Positions 44,445 to 53,521 of a DNA stretch of 64,000 nt are shown piece by piece. The stretch comes from Patescibacteria group bacterium (GTDB lineage: Bacteria > Patescibacteria > Microgenomatia > UBA12405): positions 1 through 64,000 of the forward strand of contig JAMCSD010000003.1 of NCBI GenBank assembly GCA_023380755.1, given 5' to 3'. The position numbers and the translations under genes are program-made. The notes under the pieces are model-generated. The model worked only from the letters and a program-made list of their open reading frames with translations, was not told the DNA's origin and did no database searches. The stretch's first letter is position 1. Every line of letters begins with the position of its first letter.

Positions 44445-45731
44445 TTAAAGACGGCCGATTTTCATTAATTCCTTGCGGTAACTATTGGCAAAACGGTGGG
44501 CTTCATCCCGCAGCTGCTGCAGTAATTTTAAGGAGTTGGAGTCTTTGGGTAAGTTGATTTCGACCCAGTCCGAACTATTTTTAATAACAATGGTTTCTTC
44601 TTTCTTGGCCAGGCCGACGACGCCAATGCGGTTAAGAGGAGATTCCGGAAAAGCTTTCAGGATCTCGTAAACAGAGGAAACCTGCGGCTTGCCGCCATCC
44701 ACAATAATCACTTGGGGATATTCCCAGTCGTAATGTTTTAGGCGGCGGAAAACGACTTCCCGAACCATAAACTGATCATCGGGAGTAATCTTGGTGCGAA
44801 TCTTAAATTTGCGATATTCGGCTTTATCAAGACCGCTTCCCTGAAAGACTGTCATGGCGCCGACGAAAAATTTGGCCCCAAAGTTAGAGATGTCAAAACA
44901 TTCCAGGCGGTATAAAGACCGTAAAAAAGGAAAATATGGTTGTAAGATAGTTACTAATCCATCAAGGGCACTACTGACCTTATCATCAGTAATGACAATA
45001 TCTTGGTAGAGAGTATCTAAATGCTGCCAACCGGCAGTGATATATTCCAAAGATCGGAGTTGGTCGCGAACCACGGCGGCTTTTTCATATTGTTCGGTGT
45101 GGGAATAATGCTTTAAGTCACGACTGAGATGGTTTTTAAGTTTAAGGAACTTACCGGAAAGGACCTCTTTTATGCGGCGGATATTATGGCGGTAGGTGCG
45201 GGTATTGGGATTGGGGCCAGGACACAGACCGAGATGGCAATAAAGGCACCTGGTCGAGGGATGGTTGGGACGGGTATAAAATGGAAAAATTCGGCGTAAG
45301 GTCTTTAAAATATTGCGGACGGCGGAACCGTTAGGGAAAGGGCCATAATAAGTATCCTGGTCAGGGTTAAACTGGGAGCGCTTAGCGGCAAAGATATAAG
45401 GCAGCTTATCTGAAGAAATTACGATGTAAGTGTAACTTTTATCATCCTTAAGCTGGGAATTATATTTAGGCAAAAACTTTTTAATTAAACTGGCTTCAAG
45501 AACCAAGGCCTCAATTTCCGAACCAACGGTTTTAAAGTTGATGTCAGCAATTTCGGAGACCAAAGAGGTGGTTTTGGGGCCAAGAGCATCGTCGCGCTGA
45601 AAATACTGAGAGACACGGCGTTTAAGGTCGATTGCTTTGCCGACGTAAATAATCGTCCCGGCCGAGTTTTTATAAATATAAACTCCCGGGGTGTGCGGTA
45701 GGGAAGCGACGATTTTAGCTAAGGAATTCAC
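44445..45731 (-). CDS. uvrC: UvrABC system protein C, short form
   Basis: 428 residues against about 600 in most bacteria. The GIY-YIG nuclease domain (PHTPGVYIYKN, IIYVGKA) is at 10-95 and a UVR helix pair (YEKAAVVRDQL) near 205. The RNase H-like 5' nuclease domain (about 250-400) has FDISNFGAKFFVGAM and IVDGGKPQ. The protein ends at about DEAHRFANSYR, just where other UvrC proteins continue into two helix-hairpin-helix DNA-binding motifs, which are missing. It makes the dual incisions in nucleotide excision repair. It starts with GTG and has TAAAAT 5 bases upstream. Confidence 0.92.
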   Translation of the reverse strand: MNSLAKIVASLPHTPGVYIYKNSAGTIIYVGKAIDLKRRVSQYFQRDDALGPKTTSLVSEIADINFKTVGSEIEALVLEASLIKKFLPKYNSQLKDDKSYTYIVISSDKLPYIFAAKRSQFNPDQDTYYGPFPNGSAVRNILKTLRRIFPFYTRPNHPSTRCLYCHLGLCPGPNPNTRTYRHNIRRIKEVLSGKFLKLKNHLSRDLKHYSHTEQYEKAAVVRDQLRSLEYITAGWQHLDTLYQDIVITDDKVSSALDGLVTILQPYFPFLRSLYRLECFDISNFGAKFFVGAMTVFQGSGLDKAEYRKFKIRTKITPDDQFMVREVVFRRLKHYDWEYPQVIIVDGGKPQVSSVYEILKAFPESPLNRIGVVGLAKKEETIVIKNSSDWVEINLPKDSNSLKLLQQLRDEAHRFANSYRKELMKIGRL

Positions 45732-45736
45732 GATCT

Positions 45737-45742
45737 ATTTTA
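45737..45742 (-). promoter_or_regulatory. uvrC: -10 box of uvrC (leaderless GTG)
   Basis: TAAAAT, spacer AGATC (5), GTG. Confidence 0.45.
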
Positions 45743-45762
45743 ACTGATAAGATTTAGTTACA

Positions 45763-48468
45763 TCAGGAAGTAAAGCTTTTCTTGAGATATTGTCCGGTGT
45801 AGCTGCGGGGGCATTTGATAATATCTTCGACCGTGCCGGTACCAACCACAAAACCGCCTTTTTCTCCACCTTCGGGGCCCATATCGATGATCCAATCAGC
45901 ATTTTTAATAACATCCAGGTTATGTTCAATGACCACGACCGTATTACCTTTATCGACCAACTGGCGCAAAACCTTTATCAACTTATCGACATCGTAAAAG
46001 TGTAATCCAGTCGTCGGCTCGTCTAAAACGTACAGGGTATGACCTTCGGAACGCTTAACCAGTTCCCGGCTAATTTTTAACCGTTGGGATTCACCACCGG
46101 AAAGTGTGTTGGAGGGTTGGCCCAGCTCCAGATAGCCTAAACCGACTTCTTGAATGGTTTCCAGCTTTTTACGGATCGAGGTAATATTTTTAAAGAACTC
46201 ATGGGCCTCATCGACGGTCAATTTAAGAATTTCAGCCACATTTTTACCTTTATATTCCACCTCCAGAGTTTCGTCTTTAAAGCGGGTACCATGACATTCG
46301 TCGCAGGTGACATATATATCGGGTAGGAACTGCATTTCAATCTTGATTTGCCCTTGGCCTTGGCAAACCTCACAACGGCCGCCTTTGGTATTAAAGGAGA
46401 AACGGCTATTAGTGTAGCCGCGGATGGCTGATTCGGTCGTTTCGGCCATCAGCTCACGAATGTTATCAAAGACCTTGGTATAGGTGGCGGGGTTACTGCG
46501 GGGAGTCCGGCCAATCGGCGATTGGTCAACCAGTAAGACTTCAGTCAGATTATCAATACCCTTCAATTTATCGAATTGGCCAATAGTGCCTTGATAGCTC
46601 TCGTCAAAATGCTTCTTGACTCCAGCATAAAGTGTGTCGTGAATGAGGGTGGATTTACCGGAACCGGAGACGCCAGTCACCACAATTAACTTGTTTAAAG
46701 GAAAATCAACATTGATATTTTTAAGATTCCACTGGTGGCAGTTTTCCACGGTGATCTTATTATCGTTGACAATCTTCTTGGGCCGGGATTCCGACTCATA
46801 AATAAGCTCGCTACCCAGAGATGGAGCGGAAACCTGCATTTTACCGGACAAATATTTGCCGGTTAAGGAATTCTTATCAGCTTTTAGGTCGGCTAAGCTC
46901 CCCTGGGCAACGATTTCCCCACCATTTTTGCCGGCGAGGGGCCCGAAGTCGACAATTTCGTCAGCGTTCCTGATGACATCCTCGTCATGCTCAACCACAA
47001 TCACGGTATTACCCAGATCTTTCAATTTCTTGAGAGTGGCAATTAAGCGATCGTTATCCCGCGAATGGAGACCGATGGTGGGCTCGTCTAGGATATAGAG
47101 GACTCCGGTTAAGCCGGTGCCGATTTGGGAGGCTAAACGGATCCGTTGCGACTCACCACTGGAAAGGGTGCCGGCTTCGCGTTCGAGAGTTAAATAATCC
47201 AAACCTACGGCCAGCAAAAATTCGAGGCGGGCGGAAATCTCTTTGTTGATGGGGACCACAATTTCCTTTTCTTTATCACTTTCCAGTACCTGGTTTAAAG
47301 ATTGAACCCACTCGTTTAGATGGTCAATTGAGAGCCGACTGACTTCATAAATATTTTTACCAGTAATATGGACCGAGAGAGCTTCGGGGTTGAGCCGCGA
47401 ACCGTGGCAGACTTCACAATTTTCTTTGATCATCAGCTTTTCGATTTCTTCCCGGACAGAATCATTGGGGGCATTAAAAAAACGCGATTCCAGGTAGCGA
47501 GCTTTCCATTCCGGGACTTGATTGCGGTCAACCTGGAACTTGGTACCTAAACCTTTACATTCCGGGCAGGCACCCTGGGGAGAATTAAAGGAAAAGAGGC
47601 GCGGTTCGATAGCCGGTAGAGAAATATTACATACCGGACAAGCATAGTTTTCCGAGTAAAGGGTATCAAAAATATTGGCCGGATGATCGGGAAACTCAAA
47701 TGATGGGTCATCAATTTCGCCAATTATTACTAGGCCATTACTCATTTTCATGGCGACTTCCACATCGTCGATTAAACGGTTATAAGCGTTATCCCGCTGC
47801 TTAAGGTTATCTTTGGTTAAAGAAACCCGGTCAATTACCGCGTCGATGTTGTGTTTATTAGTTTTGACAATGCCGAAATCAGAATAAAGATCAATTAATT
47901 TATTATCAACCCGCAGCCATTTATAACCTTGGCGGCGGATATTTTCAGTCAGTCCGCGAAAATCCCCGGCCCGGTCCCGAATCAGCGGGGCGAAGACAAA
48001 AAAGCGGTAAGGAGCGACAGCACCGACTTCCTTAACAGCCCGTTCCAATATCTGGTTAACAATTTGCTTACTGGTTTGAGGAATGACCTCGCGGCCGCAG
48101 TTGGGACAATGGGGGTGGCCGATACGGGCAAAAAGCAGCCGCAAATAATCGTAAATTTCGGTGACAGTCCCAACAGTGGAACGCGGGTTGTGGGAAATGG
48201 CTTTTTGATTTATAGCAATGGAGGGCGATAAGCCTTCGATCAGGTCAACGTCCGGGCGTTTCATATTGCCTAAAAACTGGCGGGCATAGGAAGACAAGCT
48301 TTCGACATAGCGTCGCTGCCCTTCAGCAAAGAGGGTGTCAAAAGCCATGCTCGATTTACCGGAGCCGGAGACACCGGTAAAAACGATGAACTTATTTTTG
48401 GGAATAGAAAAAGAGATGTCCTTAAGATTGTTTTCCCGGGCACCCTTTACAATTATTTGGTCAACCAT
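45763..48468 (-). CDS. uvrA: UvrABC system protein A
   Basis: About 901 residues. Two ABC ATPase halves have Walker A TGVSGSGKSS (about 30) and TGVSGSGKST (about 620). There are LSSGESQRIRLA and LSGGESQRLKISREL signatures, and zinc sites CPNCG, CPVC/CPEC and CEVCQGQG/CDECHG. UvrA scans DNA for bulky damage and loads UvrB. ATG at 48466-48468 gives the conserved start (QIIVKGARENNL). A GTG at 48492 preceded by TATAAA would add eight residues and could be the true leaderless start. Confidence 0.96.
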   Translation of the reverse strand: MVDQIIVKGARENNLKDISFSIPKNKFIVFTGVSGSGKSSMAFDTLFAEGQRRYVESLSSYARQFLGNMKRPDVDLIEGLSPSIAINQKAISHNPRSTVGTVTEIYDYLRLLFARIGHPHCPNCGREVIPQTSKQIVNQILERAVKEVGAVAPYRFFVFAPLIRDRAGDFRGLTENIRRQGYKWLRVDNKLIDLYSDFGIVKTNKHNIDAVIDRVSLTKDNLKQRDNAYNRLIDDVEVAMKMSNGLVIIGEIDDPSFEFPDHPANIFDTLYSENYACPVCNISLPAIEPRLFSFNSPQGACPECKGLGTKFQVDRNQVPEWKARYLESRFFNAPNDSVREEIEKLMIKENCEVCHGSRLNPEALSVHITGKNIYEVSRLSIDHLNEWVQSLNQVLESDKEKEIVVPINKEISARLEFLLAVGLDYLTLEREAGTLSSGESQRIRLASQIGTGLTGVLYILDEPTIGLHSRDNDRLIATLKKLKDLGNTVIVVEHDEDVIRNADEIVDFGPLAGKNGGEIVAQGSLADLKADKNSLTGKYLSGKMQVSAPSLGSELIYESESRPKKIVNDNKITVENCHQWNLKNINVDFPLNKLIVVTGVSGSGKSTLIHDTLYAGVKKHFDESYQGTIGQFDKLKGIDNLTEVLLVDQSPIGRTPRSNPATYTKVFDNIRELMAETTESAIRGYTNSRFSFNTKGGRCEVCQGQGQIKIEMQFLPDIYVTCDECHGTRFKDETLEVEYKGKNVAEILKLTVDEAHEFFKNITSIRKKLETIQEVGLGYLELGQPSNTLSGGESQRLKISRELVKRSEGHTLYVLDEPTTGLHFYDVDKLIKVLRQLVDKGNTVVVIEHNLDVIKNADWIIDMGPEGGEKGGFVVGTGTVEDIIKCPRSYTGQYLKKSFTS

Positions 48469-48479
48469 AGCACCGTTAA

Positions 48480-48505
48480 ACGACCCCGCCACGGGGGCCT
48501 TTATA
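48480..48505 (-). promoter_or_regulatory. uvrA: uvrA start region: TATAAA box and GC hairpin
   Basis: TATAAA (48500-48505) lies 7 bases before a GTG at 48492. A GC-rich hairpin with arms CCCCG and CGGGG covers that GTG and may affect translation. Confidence 0.35.
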
Positions 48506-48568
48506 GTGATTTATAAAGTAATTTATTATAGCAGACTTTCGGATTTGTTTCGGGTGTTAGTTTAGGAC

Positions 48569-50569
48569 TTAAAGACTCTCAATTTCCTTTATTTTATCGC
48601 GTAATTTGATAGCTTCTTCGAAATTCATGGATTCGGCGAGTGAACGCATTTCCCGGCGGAGCTTGGAAACATGGGCTTTGCGCTGGGGCGGGGTGAGCGA
48701 TAAGGGGTCGATTTCCAATAAGGGCATTTCCGCTTTGGTCTCCACCGGCGCTTCGATTATCTTGGGGCGGATGGATTTGCTGATAGTCTGGGGGGTAATA
48801 CCATGCTCCAAATTAAACTTTAGCTGAATTTCCCGGCGACGGTTAACTTCGGTCATCGCCTCTCTCATGGCAGGCGAAATCTCGTCAGCGTAAAGGATAA
48901 CTTCACCGGAAACATGTCGGGAAGCCCGGCCCATGATTTGAATTAAGGATGTCTTGGAGCGTAAGAAGCCTTGTTGACCGGCGTCGAGGATCGCAACGAG
49001 ACTGACTTCCGGAAGATCGAGTCCTTCACGCAACAGATTGATACCGACCAAAACATCGTAGTTACCATTACGCAAATTATCAAGAATGGTGGAGCGCTCC
49101 AGGGTATCGATATCAGCGTGCAGATAGGCAACCTTAAAGGGAACGCCGGTATTTAAAGGATTGGCTAAATATTCAGCTAATTCTTCGGCCATCCTCTTAG
49201 TTAAGGTAACGACTAAAACCCGTTCCTTTTTTTCAATACGCTTTTTTATTTCTTCGATTAAATCCGGGATTTGTTGAATAGTTGCTTTTACAATAATGGG
49301 GGGATCGACTAAGCCTGTGGGGCGAATTACCTGCTGCGCCACCTCGCCACCAGATTCTTTGATCTCAAAATCATCGGGGGTCGCCGAGACAAAGATCACT
49401 TTACCGACACGATCATAAAATTCGGTAAACTTCAGCGGGCGGTTGTCGTAAGCCGCCGGCAGCCGGAAACCATAATCAACCAAAGTTTTTTTACGGGCCA
49501 GATCCCCCTGATACATACCCCGAATTTGGGGAACGGTAACATGGGATTCATCAATGACGGTGAGAAAATTATCCTCCCAAAGATGGCGGAAATAATCGAC
49601 CAGGGTAAAAGGCGGTTCGCCGGGATGGCGATTCTGTTCAAAGTAGATGGAATAATTTTCAATGCCATTGACGTAACCCACCTCTTCCAGCATTTCCAAA
49701 TCATAATTAACGCGCTGTTCAAGGCGATAGGCTTCGAGCATTTTGCCTTGTTCCTTAAAGCGAGCTACGGAAATGGCACAATCATGCCTAATAAAGTCAT
49801 AGATTTGTTTTTTATCCGGTCCGCCGCCGCTAACATATTGCTTGGCAGGAAAGAGAAGAAAACGATTCTCGACAAATTCCTTGCCAGTCATCGGGTTCCT
49901 TTCTAAGATTTTGGTAATTTTTTCATTTTCAATCTCCAATACCAACACCCAATCTTGATAAGCCGGCCATAATTCAATGGATTCACCACGGACCCGGAAA
50001 GTACCCCGCCTAAACTCCATGTCACTCCGGGTATAAAAGAGTTCCACCAATTTTTCCAAAAGAAGACGGCGGGGCCACAAATCGCCAACTTTAAATTCAA
50101 CCGTTTTGCCACTAAATTCAACTGGATCGCCAATATTGTAAATACAGCTGACCGAAGCGACGACAATATTATCAGGACCCGAAAAAAGGTTAGACGTAGC
50201 TTCCAGCCGCAGCTTGTCAATGAGGTCGTTAATATCCACTTCTTTGGCAATATAGGTATCAGAAGAAGGAATATAGGCTTCGGGTTGGTAGTAATCGTAA
50301 TAAGAAACAAAGTAGGAGACTTTATTGTTGGGAAAAAGTTCTTTAAATTCCTGATATAACTGCCCGGCCAAGGTTTTGTTATGAGAGATTACCAGGGTTG
50401 GCAGTTGGGTATTTTGGATAACGTTGGCAATGGTAAAGGTTTTACCGGACCCAGTGACACCCAAAAGTGTCTGCCGAGTTTTATCGGATTGAAGTCCGGC
50501 AGTAAGTTGGGCGATGGCTTGGGGCTGATCTCCCGACGGCAGAAAACTAGAATTAATTTGAAAACCCAT
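48569..50569 (-). CDS. uvrB: UvrABC system protein B
   Basis: 666 residues, normal length. The Walker A motif is LLGVTGSGKTFT (about 35), with the beta-hairpin region YYDYYQPEAYIP, helicase motifs VIDESHVTVPQ, TLTKRMAEELAEYL, GINLLREGLDLPEV and IQIMGRASRH, and a C-terminal UVR motif MNFEEAIKLRD that contacts UvrC. With uvrA and uvrC directly downstream this is a compact excision-repair cluster. TATAAT lies 6 bases before ATG. Confidence 0.97.
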   Translation of the reverse strand: MGFQINSSFLPSGDQPQAIAQLTAGLQSDKTRQTLLGVTGSGKTFTIANVIQNTQLPTLVISHNKTLAGQLYQEFKELFPNNKVSYFVSYYDYYQPEAYIPSSDTYIAKEVDINDLIDKLRLEATSNLFSGPDNIVVASVSCIYNIGDPVEFSGKTVEFKVGDLWPRRLLLEKLVELFYTRSDMEFRRGTFRVRGESIELWPAYQDWVLVLEIENEKITKILERNPMTGKEFVENRFLLFPAKQYVSGGGPDKKQIYDFIRHDCAISVARFKEQGKMLEAYRLEQRVNYDLEMLEEVGYVNGIENYSIYFEQNRHPGEPPFTLVDYFRHLWEDNFLTVIDESHVTVPQIRGMYQGDLARKKTLVDYGFRLPAAYDNRPLKFTEFYDRVGKVIFVSATPDDFEIKESGGEVAQQVIRPTGLVDPPIIVKATIQQIPDLIEEIKKRIEKKERVLVVTLTKRMAEELAEYLANPLNTGVPFKVAYLHADIDTLERSTILDNLRNGNYDVLVGINLLREGLDLPEVSLVAILDAGQQGFLRSKTSLIQIMGRASRHVSGEVILYADEISPAMREAMTEVNRRREIQLKFNLEHGITPQTISKSIRPKIIEAPVETKAEMPLLEIDPLSLTPPQRKAHVSKLRREMRSLAESMNFEEAIKLRDKIKEIESL

Positions 50570-50575
50570 AGGTCA

Positions 50576-50581
50576 ATTATA
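50576..50581 (-). promoter_or_regulatory. uvrB: -10 box of uvrB (leaderless)
   Basis: TATAAT, spacer TGACCT (6), ATG. The box overlaps the last codons of the upstream gene. No LexA-type operator is recognisable. Confidence 0.55.
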
Positions 50582-51107
50582 AACCAGACTTTGGGTTTGT
50601 TTCGGTCTTAATGATATCCAGAGTTCCAAATTCTTTAAAGGTATTAGTAGTTTCTTGAAAGTGATCGGCACGGACTAAGATAAGCGTCCGGCCAGCGATG
50701 ATCAATTCCTGAAAATTATCAGATGTTTCAGGGTCAAAGCCCAAATCCCAAAAGGCCTGACTCAGGCTGCCATTCATATTAGGAGAAAAACTCTTGGTGG
50801 TCAGTAATTGATCGGCCAGCGGCCCGGACATAATTAGTTGGCCAACGCCGTTAAAGTCAAAGTGGATTAAGTGAGGGGCAACAACCGAAAAAGCGGCAGT
50901 AGCTCCACCGCTAAATGGCGGAGCGATATCTTCTGAGACATCTTCGTTATTAGATAAAAAACTGATAGCTTCTTCATCATTGATTTCCCGGACAATAAAC
51001 GATACTTCCTCGTTAATACGGCGCGATAAAAGCGCATGGTAGGCGTTGCTGGCTTGGACGAAGTCATCAAAAATACCGACGGAAAAAGGAATCATACTAC
51101 TATTCAT
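50577..51107 (-). CDS. General stress protein 17M-like protein
   Basis: 176 residues. The start FSVGIFDDFVQASNAYHALL, a central small-residue stretch SGGATAAFSVVAPHLI, then GVGQLIMSGPLADQLL and FQELIIAGRTLILVRA follow the pattern of the YflT/GSP17M-like stress proteins (about 150-180 residues). The central segment is less hydrophobic than usual. Role unknown, probably stress-related. Divergent from the gene at 51181; the first ATG overlaps a TATAAT-like sequence, so the ATG four codons in (51095) may be used. Confidence 0.6.
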   Translation of the reverse strand: MNSSMIPFSVGIFDDFVQASNAYHALLSRRINEEVSFIVREINDEEAISFLSNNEDVSEDIAPPFSGGATAAFSVVAPHLIHFDFNGVGQLIMSGPLADQLLTTKSFSPNMNGSLSQAFWDLGFDPETSDNFQELIIAGRTLILVRADHFQETTNTFKEFGTLDIIKTETNPKSGL

Positions 51108-51180
51108 TATATATTAGTTTAAAGGTAAAAAATACCGAGTAGTTAGCATAAATAGTAAATTCCCGTATATAATATATAGT

Positions 51181-51459
51181 ATGGGATCAGTAGATAGAGT
51201 AAATGGAATCTTTAAAGGAACAGTCGACCGGGTTATTCCTCGGATAGATATTGGTTTATGGATCGAAACCGCAGAAAGAGAAGGGGTGGAATGGGAAATA
51301 ATACCGGCTGGTAGCTCGTACCGACTAACCAACGAACTAGGCGGCGGGGAAAGGCAAACACTAAAGGAGAGTGTGTTTGTGTGGCTTGATGAAAACCAGG
51401 ATCCAGACTACTTTATTAGCCGAGTCGGCTGGACGAAAAAAAAAGGGAGGAGGCCCTAG
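51181..51459 (+). CDS. Small protein of unknown function, first part of a frameshifted gene
   Basis: 92 residues as read in this frame, starting MGSVDRVNG, with an IDIGLWIETAEREGVEWEII segment and SVFVWLDENQDPDYFI. No family recognised. The frame ends 12 bases after a run of nine A residues (51436-51444). Past the run, the -1 frame stays open for 47 codons and looks coding, so the full product may be about 135 residues. TATAAT lies about 7 bases before ATG. Confidence 0.55.
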   Translation: MGSVDRVNGIFKGTVDRVIPRIDIGLWIETAEREGVEWEIIPAGSSYRLTNELGGGERQTLKESVFVWLDENQDPDYFISRVGWTKKKGRRP

Positions 51460-51587
51460 CCCGGAAGAATGACCGGTTAAGTGAAACCCTGAAACGGATT
51501 GATCGAAAACTGGGCAATGGCCATAAACCGAAAAAGCAAGTTTTAGACCATGAATTTGTGAATGGAGTGAGCTTTTTTCAAAAATGA
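51436..51587 (+). other. A9 slippage run and coding-like -1 frame extension
   Basis: AAAAAAAAA is followed by GGGAGG. Reading one base back gives a charged helical sequence (REEALARKNDRLSETLKRID) ending SFFQK and TGA at 51585-51587. Zero frame stops at TAG 12 bases after the run. The extension is helix-like and basic, consistent with a real C-terminus. Confidence 0.5.
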
Positions 51588-51596
51588 TTTTGAAAA
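51575..51596 (+). terminator. AT-rich hairpin at the end of the -1 frame extension
   Basis: TTTTCAAAA, loop ATGA, TTTTGAAAA form a 9-bp perfect inverted repeat covering the TGA of the extended frame. It is low in GC, so it would be a weak terminator or a protein site, just before comM. Confidence 0.3.
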
Positions 51597-51612
51597 TGTG
51601 CTAGATTAAAGT

Positions 51613-53145
51613 GTGCTGATGAAAGTAGCCTCAATGGCTTGTGTGGGGTTAGATCCAGTCGAGGTGGAGATCGAAGTTAATATCGCCGAAAAAGGCTTCC
51701 CCGGGTTGACGATTGTCGGATTGGCTGGTAAGGTGGCGGAAGAGTGCAAAGAACGGATTAAAACAGCTATCATCAACTCCGAGATTGAATTTCCGACAGC
51801 AAAAATTACCATTAATTTGGCACCCGCTGACCTGCCTAAAGAAGGATCCTATTATGATTTACCGATTGCAGTGGGAATTTTGGCGGCGATGGGCGAAATT
51901 ACCCTACCGGTAGAAAAGACATTTTATTTTGGGGAATTATCACTGGATGGATCGCTGCGACACAGCCGAGGAGTATTCTTGCTAGCCCTTCTCGCTAAAG
52001 AGAGTGGAGTAAAAACAATTTTCGTCCCCAGAGAATCAGCTAATGAAGCTTGTGTTGTTGAGGGAGTTAAAGTTTTCCCGATAGAAACTTTAACCGCTTT
52101 AATCCGACATTTAAGAGGCCAAAGAGAAGTGGTGGCTTTAAGGTTTATCGGTGATTTGGTAGCCAAAGACGGAATTGATCCGGAATTTGATTTTTCCGAA
52201 ATCTATGGCCAGGAATCGGCCAAACGAGCTATTGAGATCGCCGCCGCCGGAGGCCATAATATTTTTTTATTGGGCAGCCCAGGCGCCGGCAAAACGATGC
52301 TGTCGCGGGCCATACCGGGAATTTTACCCCAGCTAACGGATAAAGAGAGCCTCGAGGTAACAAAGATATTCTCCATAACCGGCAATATACCGCCGGGTGG
52401 GACACTGGTCCGGAGGCGCCCGTTCAGATTCCCCCACCACACGACTTCTCAGATCGGACTTATAGGCGGCGGCTCTAACCTGCGGCCGGGTGAGGTAACG
52501 ATGGCCCATCGGGGAGTGCTTTTTTTGGATGAATTCCCCGAATTTTCCCGGGCGAGCCTAGAAGCCTTAAGGCAGCCGATGGAAGATGGTTATGTCAGCA
52601 TTTCCCGAGCGGCGGGGTCGGTGATGTTTCCGGCACAATTTATGCTGGTGGCAGCAGCTAATCCTTGCCCCTGCGGTTACTTAGGTGATCCAAAACATAC
52701 CTGCAGTTGTAATAGCCACCAAGTTGAAAAATACCAGAAGCGATTATCCGGCCCAATCATGGATCGGATCGATATGCATTTATATGTTCCCCCGGTAGAT
52801 GTCACGAAGATAATGATTAATTCCGAAACAGTGAAACTAGCTGAAAGTTCAAAATCGATCCGCGAAAGAGTCATTCAAGCCAGGCTCAGGCAAGAAAAAA
52901 GGTTTGAGGGAACGAAGTTGGTGTGCAATGCTGATATGAAAAATCGTCATATTAAAAAGTTAGCTAACTTATCGGATTCTGCCAATAAGATCCTAAAGAA
53001 GGCAGTGGTGGCCTACGCCCTGTCGGCCCGTACTTATTTCCGGTTAATCAAGGTAGCCAGAACCATCGCTGATTTGGCAGAAAGTGAGGTCATTAACGAT
53101 CAGCATATTGCCGAAGCCCTGCAATATCGGATCAAGACTGAATAA
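51613..53145 (+). CDS. comM: Mg-chelatase-like ATPase ComM/YifB
   Basis: 510 residues. An N-terminal ChlI-like domain (FPGLTIVGLAGK, NLAPADLPKEGS) precedes an AAA+ domain with Walker A GSPGAGKTM (about 222), VLFLDEFPEFSRASLEALRQPME, and a zinc-like CPCGYLGDPKHTCSC. The Mg_chelatase C-terminal helical domain ends the protein. ComM is a hexameric helicase that helps branch migration during natural transformation. GTG at 51613 gives MLMKVAS, matching the family start MLxKV; ATG at 51619 is the alternative. Followed by yraN and dprA. Confidence 0.93.
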   Translation: MLMKVASMACVGLDPVEVEIEVNIAEKGFPGLTIVGLAGKVAEECKERIKTAIINSEIEFPTAKITINLAPADLPKEGSYYDLPIAVGILAAMGEITLPVEKTFYFGELSLDGSLRHSRGVFLLALLAKESGVKTIFVPRESANEACVVEGVKVFPIETLTALIRHLRGQREVVALRFIGDLVAKDGIDPEFDFSEIYGQESAKRAIEIAAAGGHNIFLLGSPGAGKTMLSRAIPGILPQLTDKESLEVTKIFSITGNIPPGGTLVRRRPFRFPHHTTSQIGLIGGGSNLRPGEVTMAHRGVLFLDEFPEFSRASLEALRQPMEDGYVSISRAAGSVMFPAQFMLVAAANPCPCGYLGDPKHTCSCNSHQVEKYQKRLSGPIMDRIDMHLYVPPVDVTKIMINSETVKLAESSKSIRERVIQARLRQEKRFEGTKLVCNADMKNRHIKKLANLSDSANKILKKAVVAYALSARTYFRLIKVARTIADLAESEVINDQHIAEALQYRIKTE

Positions 53146-53146
53146 T

Positions 53147-53521
53147 ATGGATCCATCTTGGGGGAAAAAATTAAATTACCAAAAAGGCAAAGGCGGCGAA
53201 GAACAGGCACGTATTTTTTTAATGACTAAAGGTTATGATTTTCTGGAAATGAATTACCGAAATAATGTCGGGGAAATTGATCTAATAATGACTCAGGGGC
53301 AGTGTTTAGTATTTGTGGAAGTAAAGATGAAAACCAATGACCAGTTTGGCAGTGCGGAAGAAATGATCACTAAGGTTAAGATCAGCCAGGTCCGCCGGGT
53401 GGCTGAAATTTACCTGTTAGCTAATCCGAAGATAAAAAGACAATTTTCCCAATACCGAATCGACGCCGTTTGTGTTAATGGAGAAAACATTAATCATTAT
53501 CCTAATATTGGCAGTGATTAA
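53147..53521 (+). CDS. yraN: YraN/UPF0102 nuclease-like protein
   Basis: 124 residues. GKGGEEQARIFLMTKGYDFLEMNYRNNVGEIDLIM and LVFVEVKMKTNDQFG carry the PD-(D/E)XK-like residues E, D and ExK of UPF0102 proteins. Members of this family lie next to comM and dprA in many bacteria, and a role in DNA processing is inferred. The ATG (53147) follows the comM stop by one base. Confidence 0.9.
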   Translation: MDPSWGKKLNYQKGKGGEEQARIFLMTKGYDFLEMNYRNNVGEIDLIMTQGQCLVFVEVKMKTNDQFGSAEEMITKVKISQVRRVAEIYLLANPKIKRQFSQYRIDAVCVNGENINHYPNIGSD

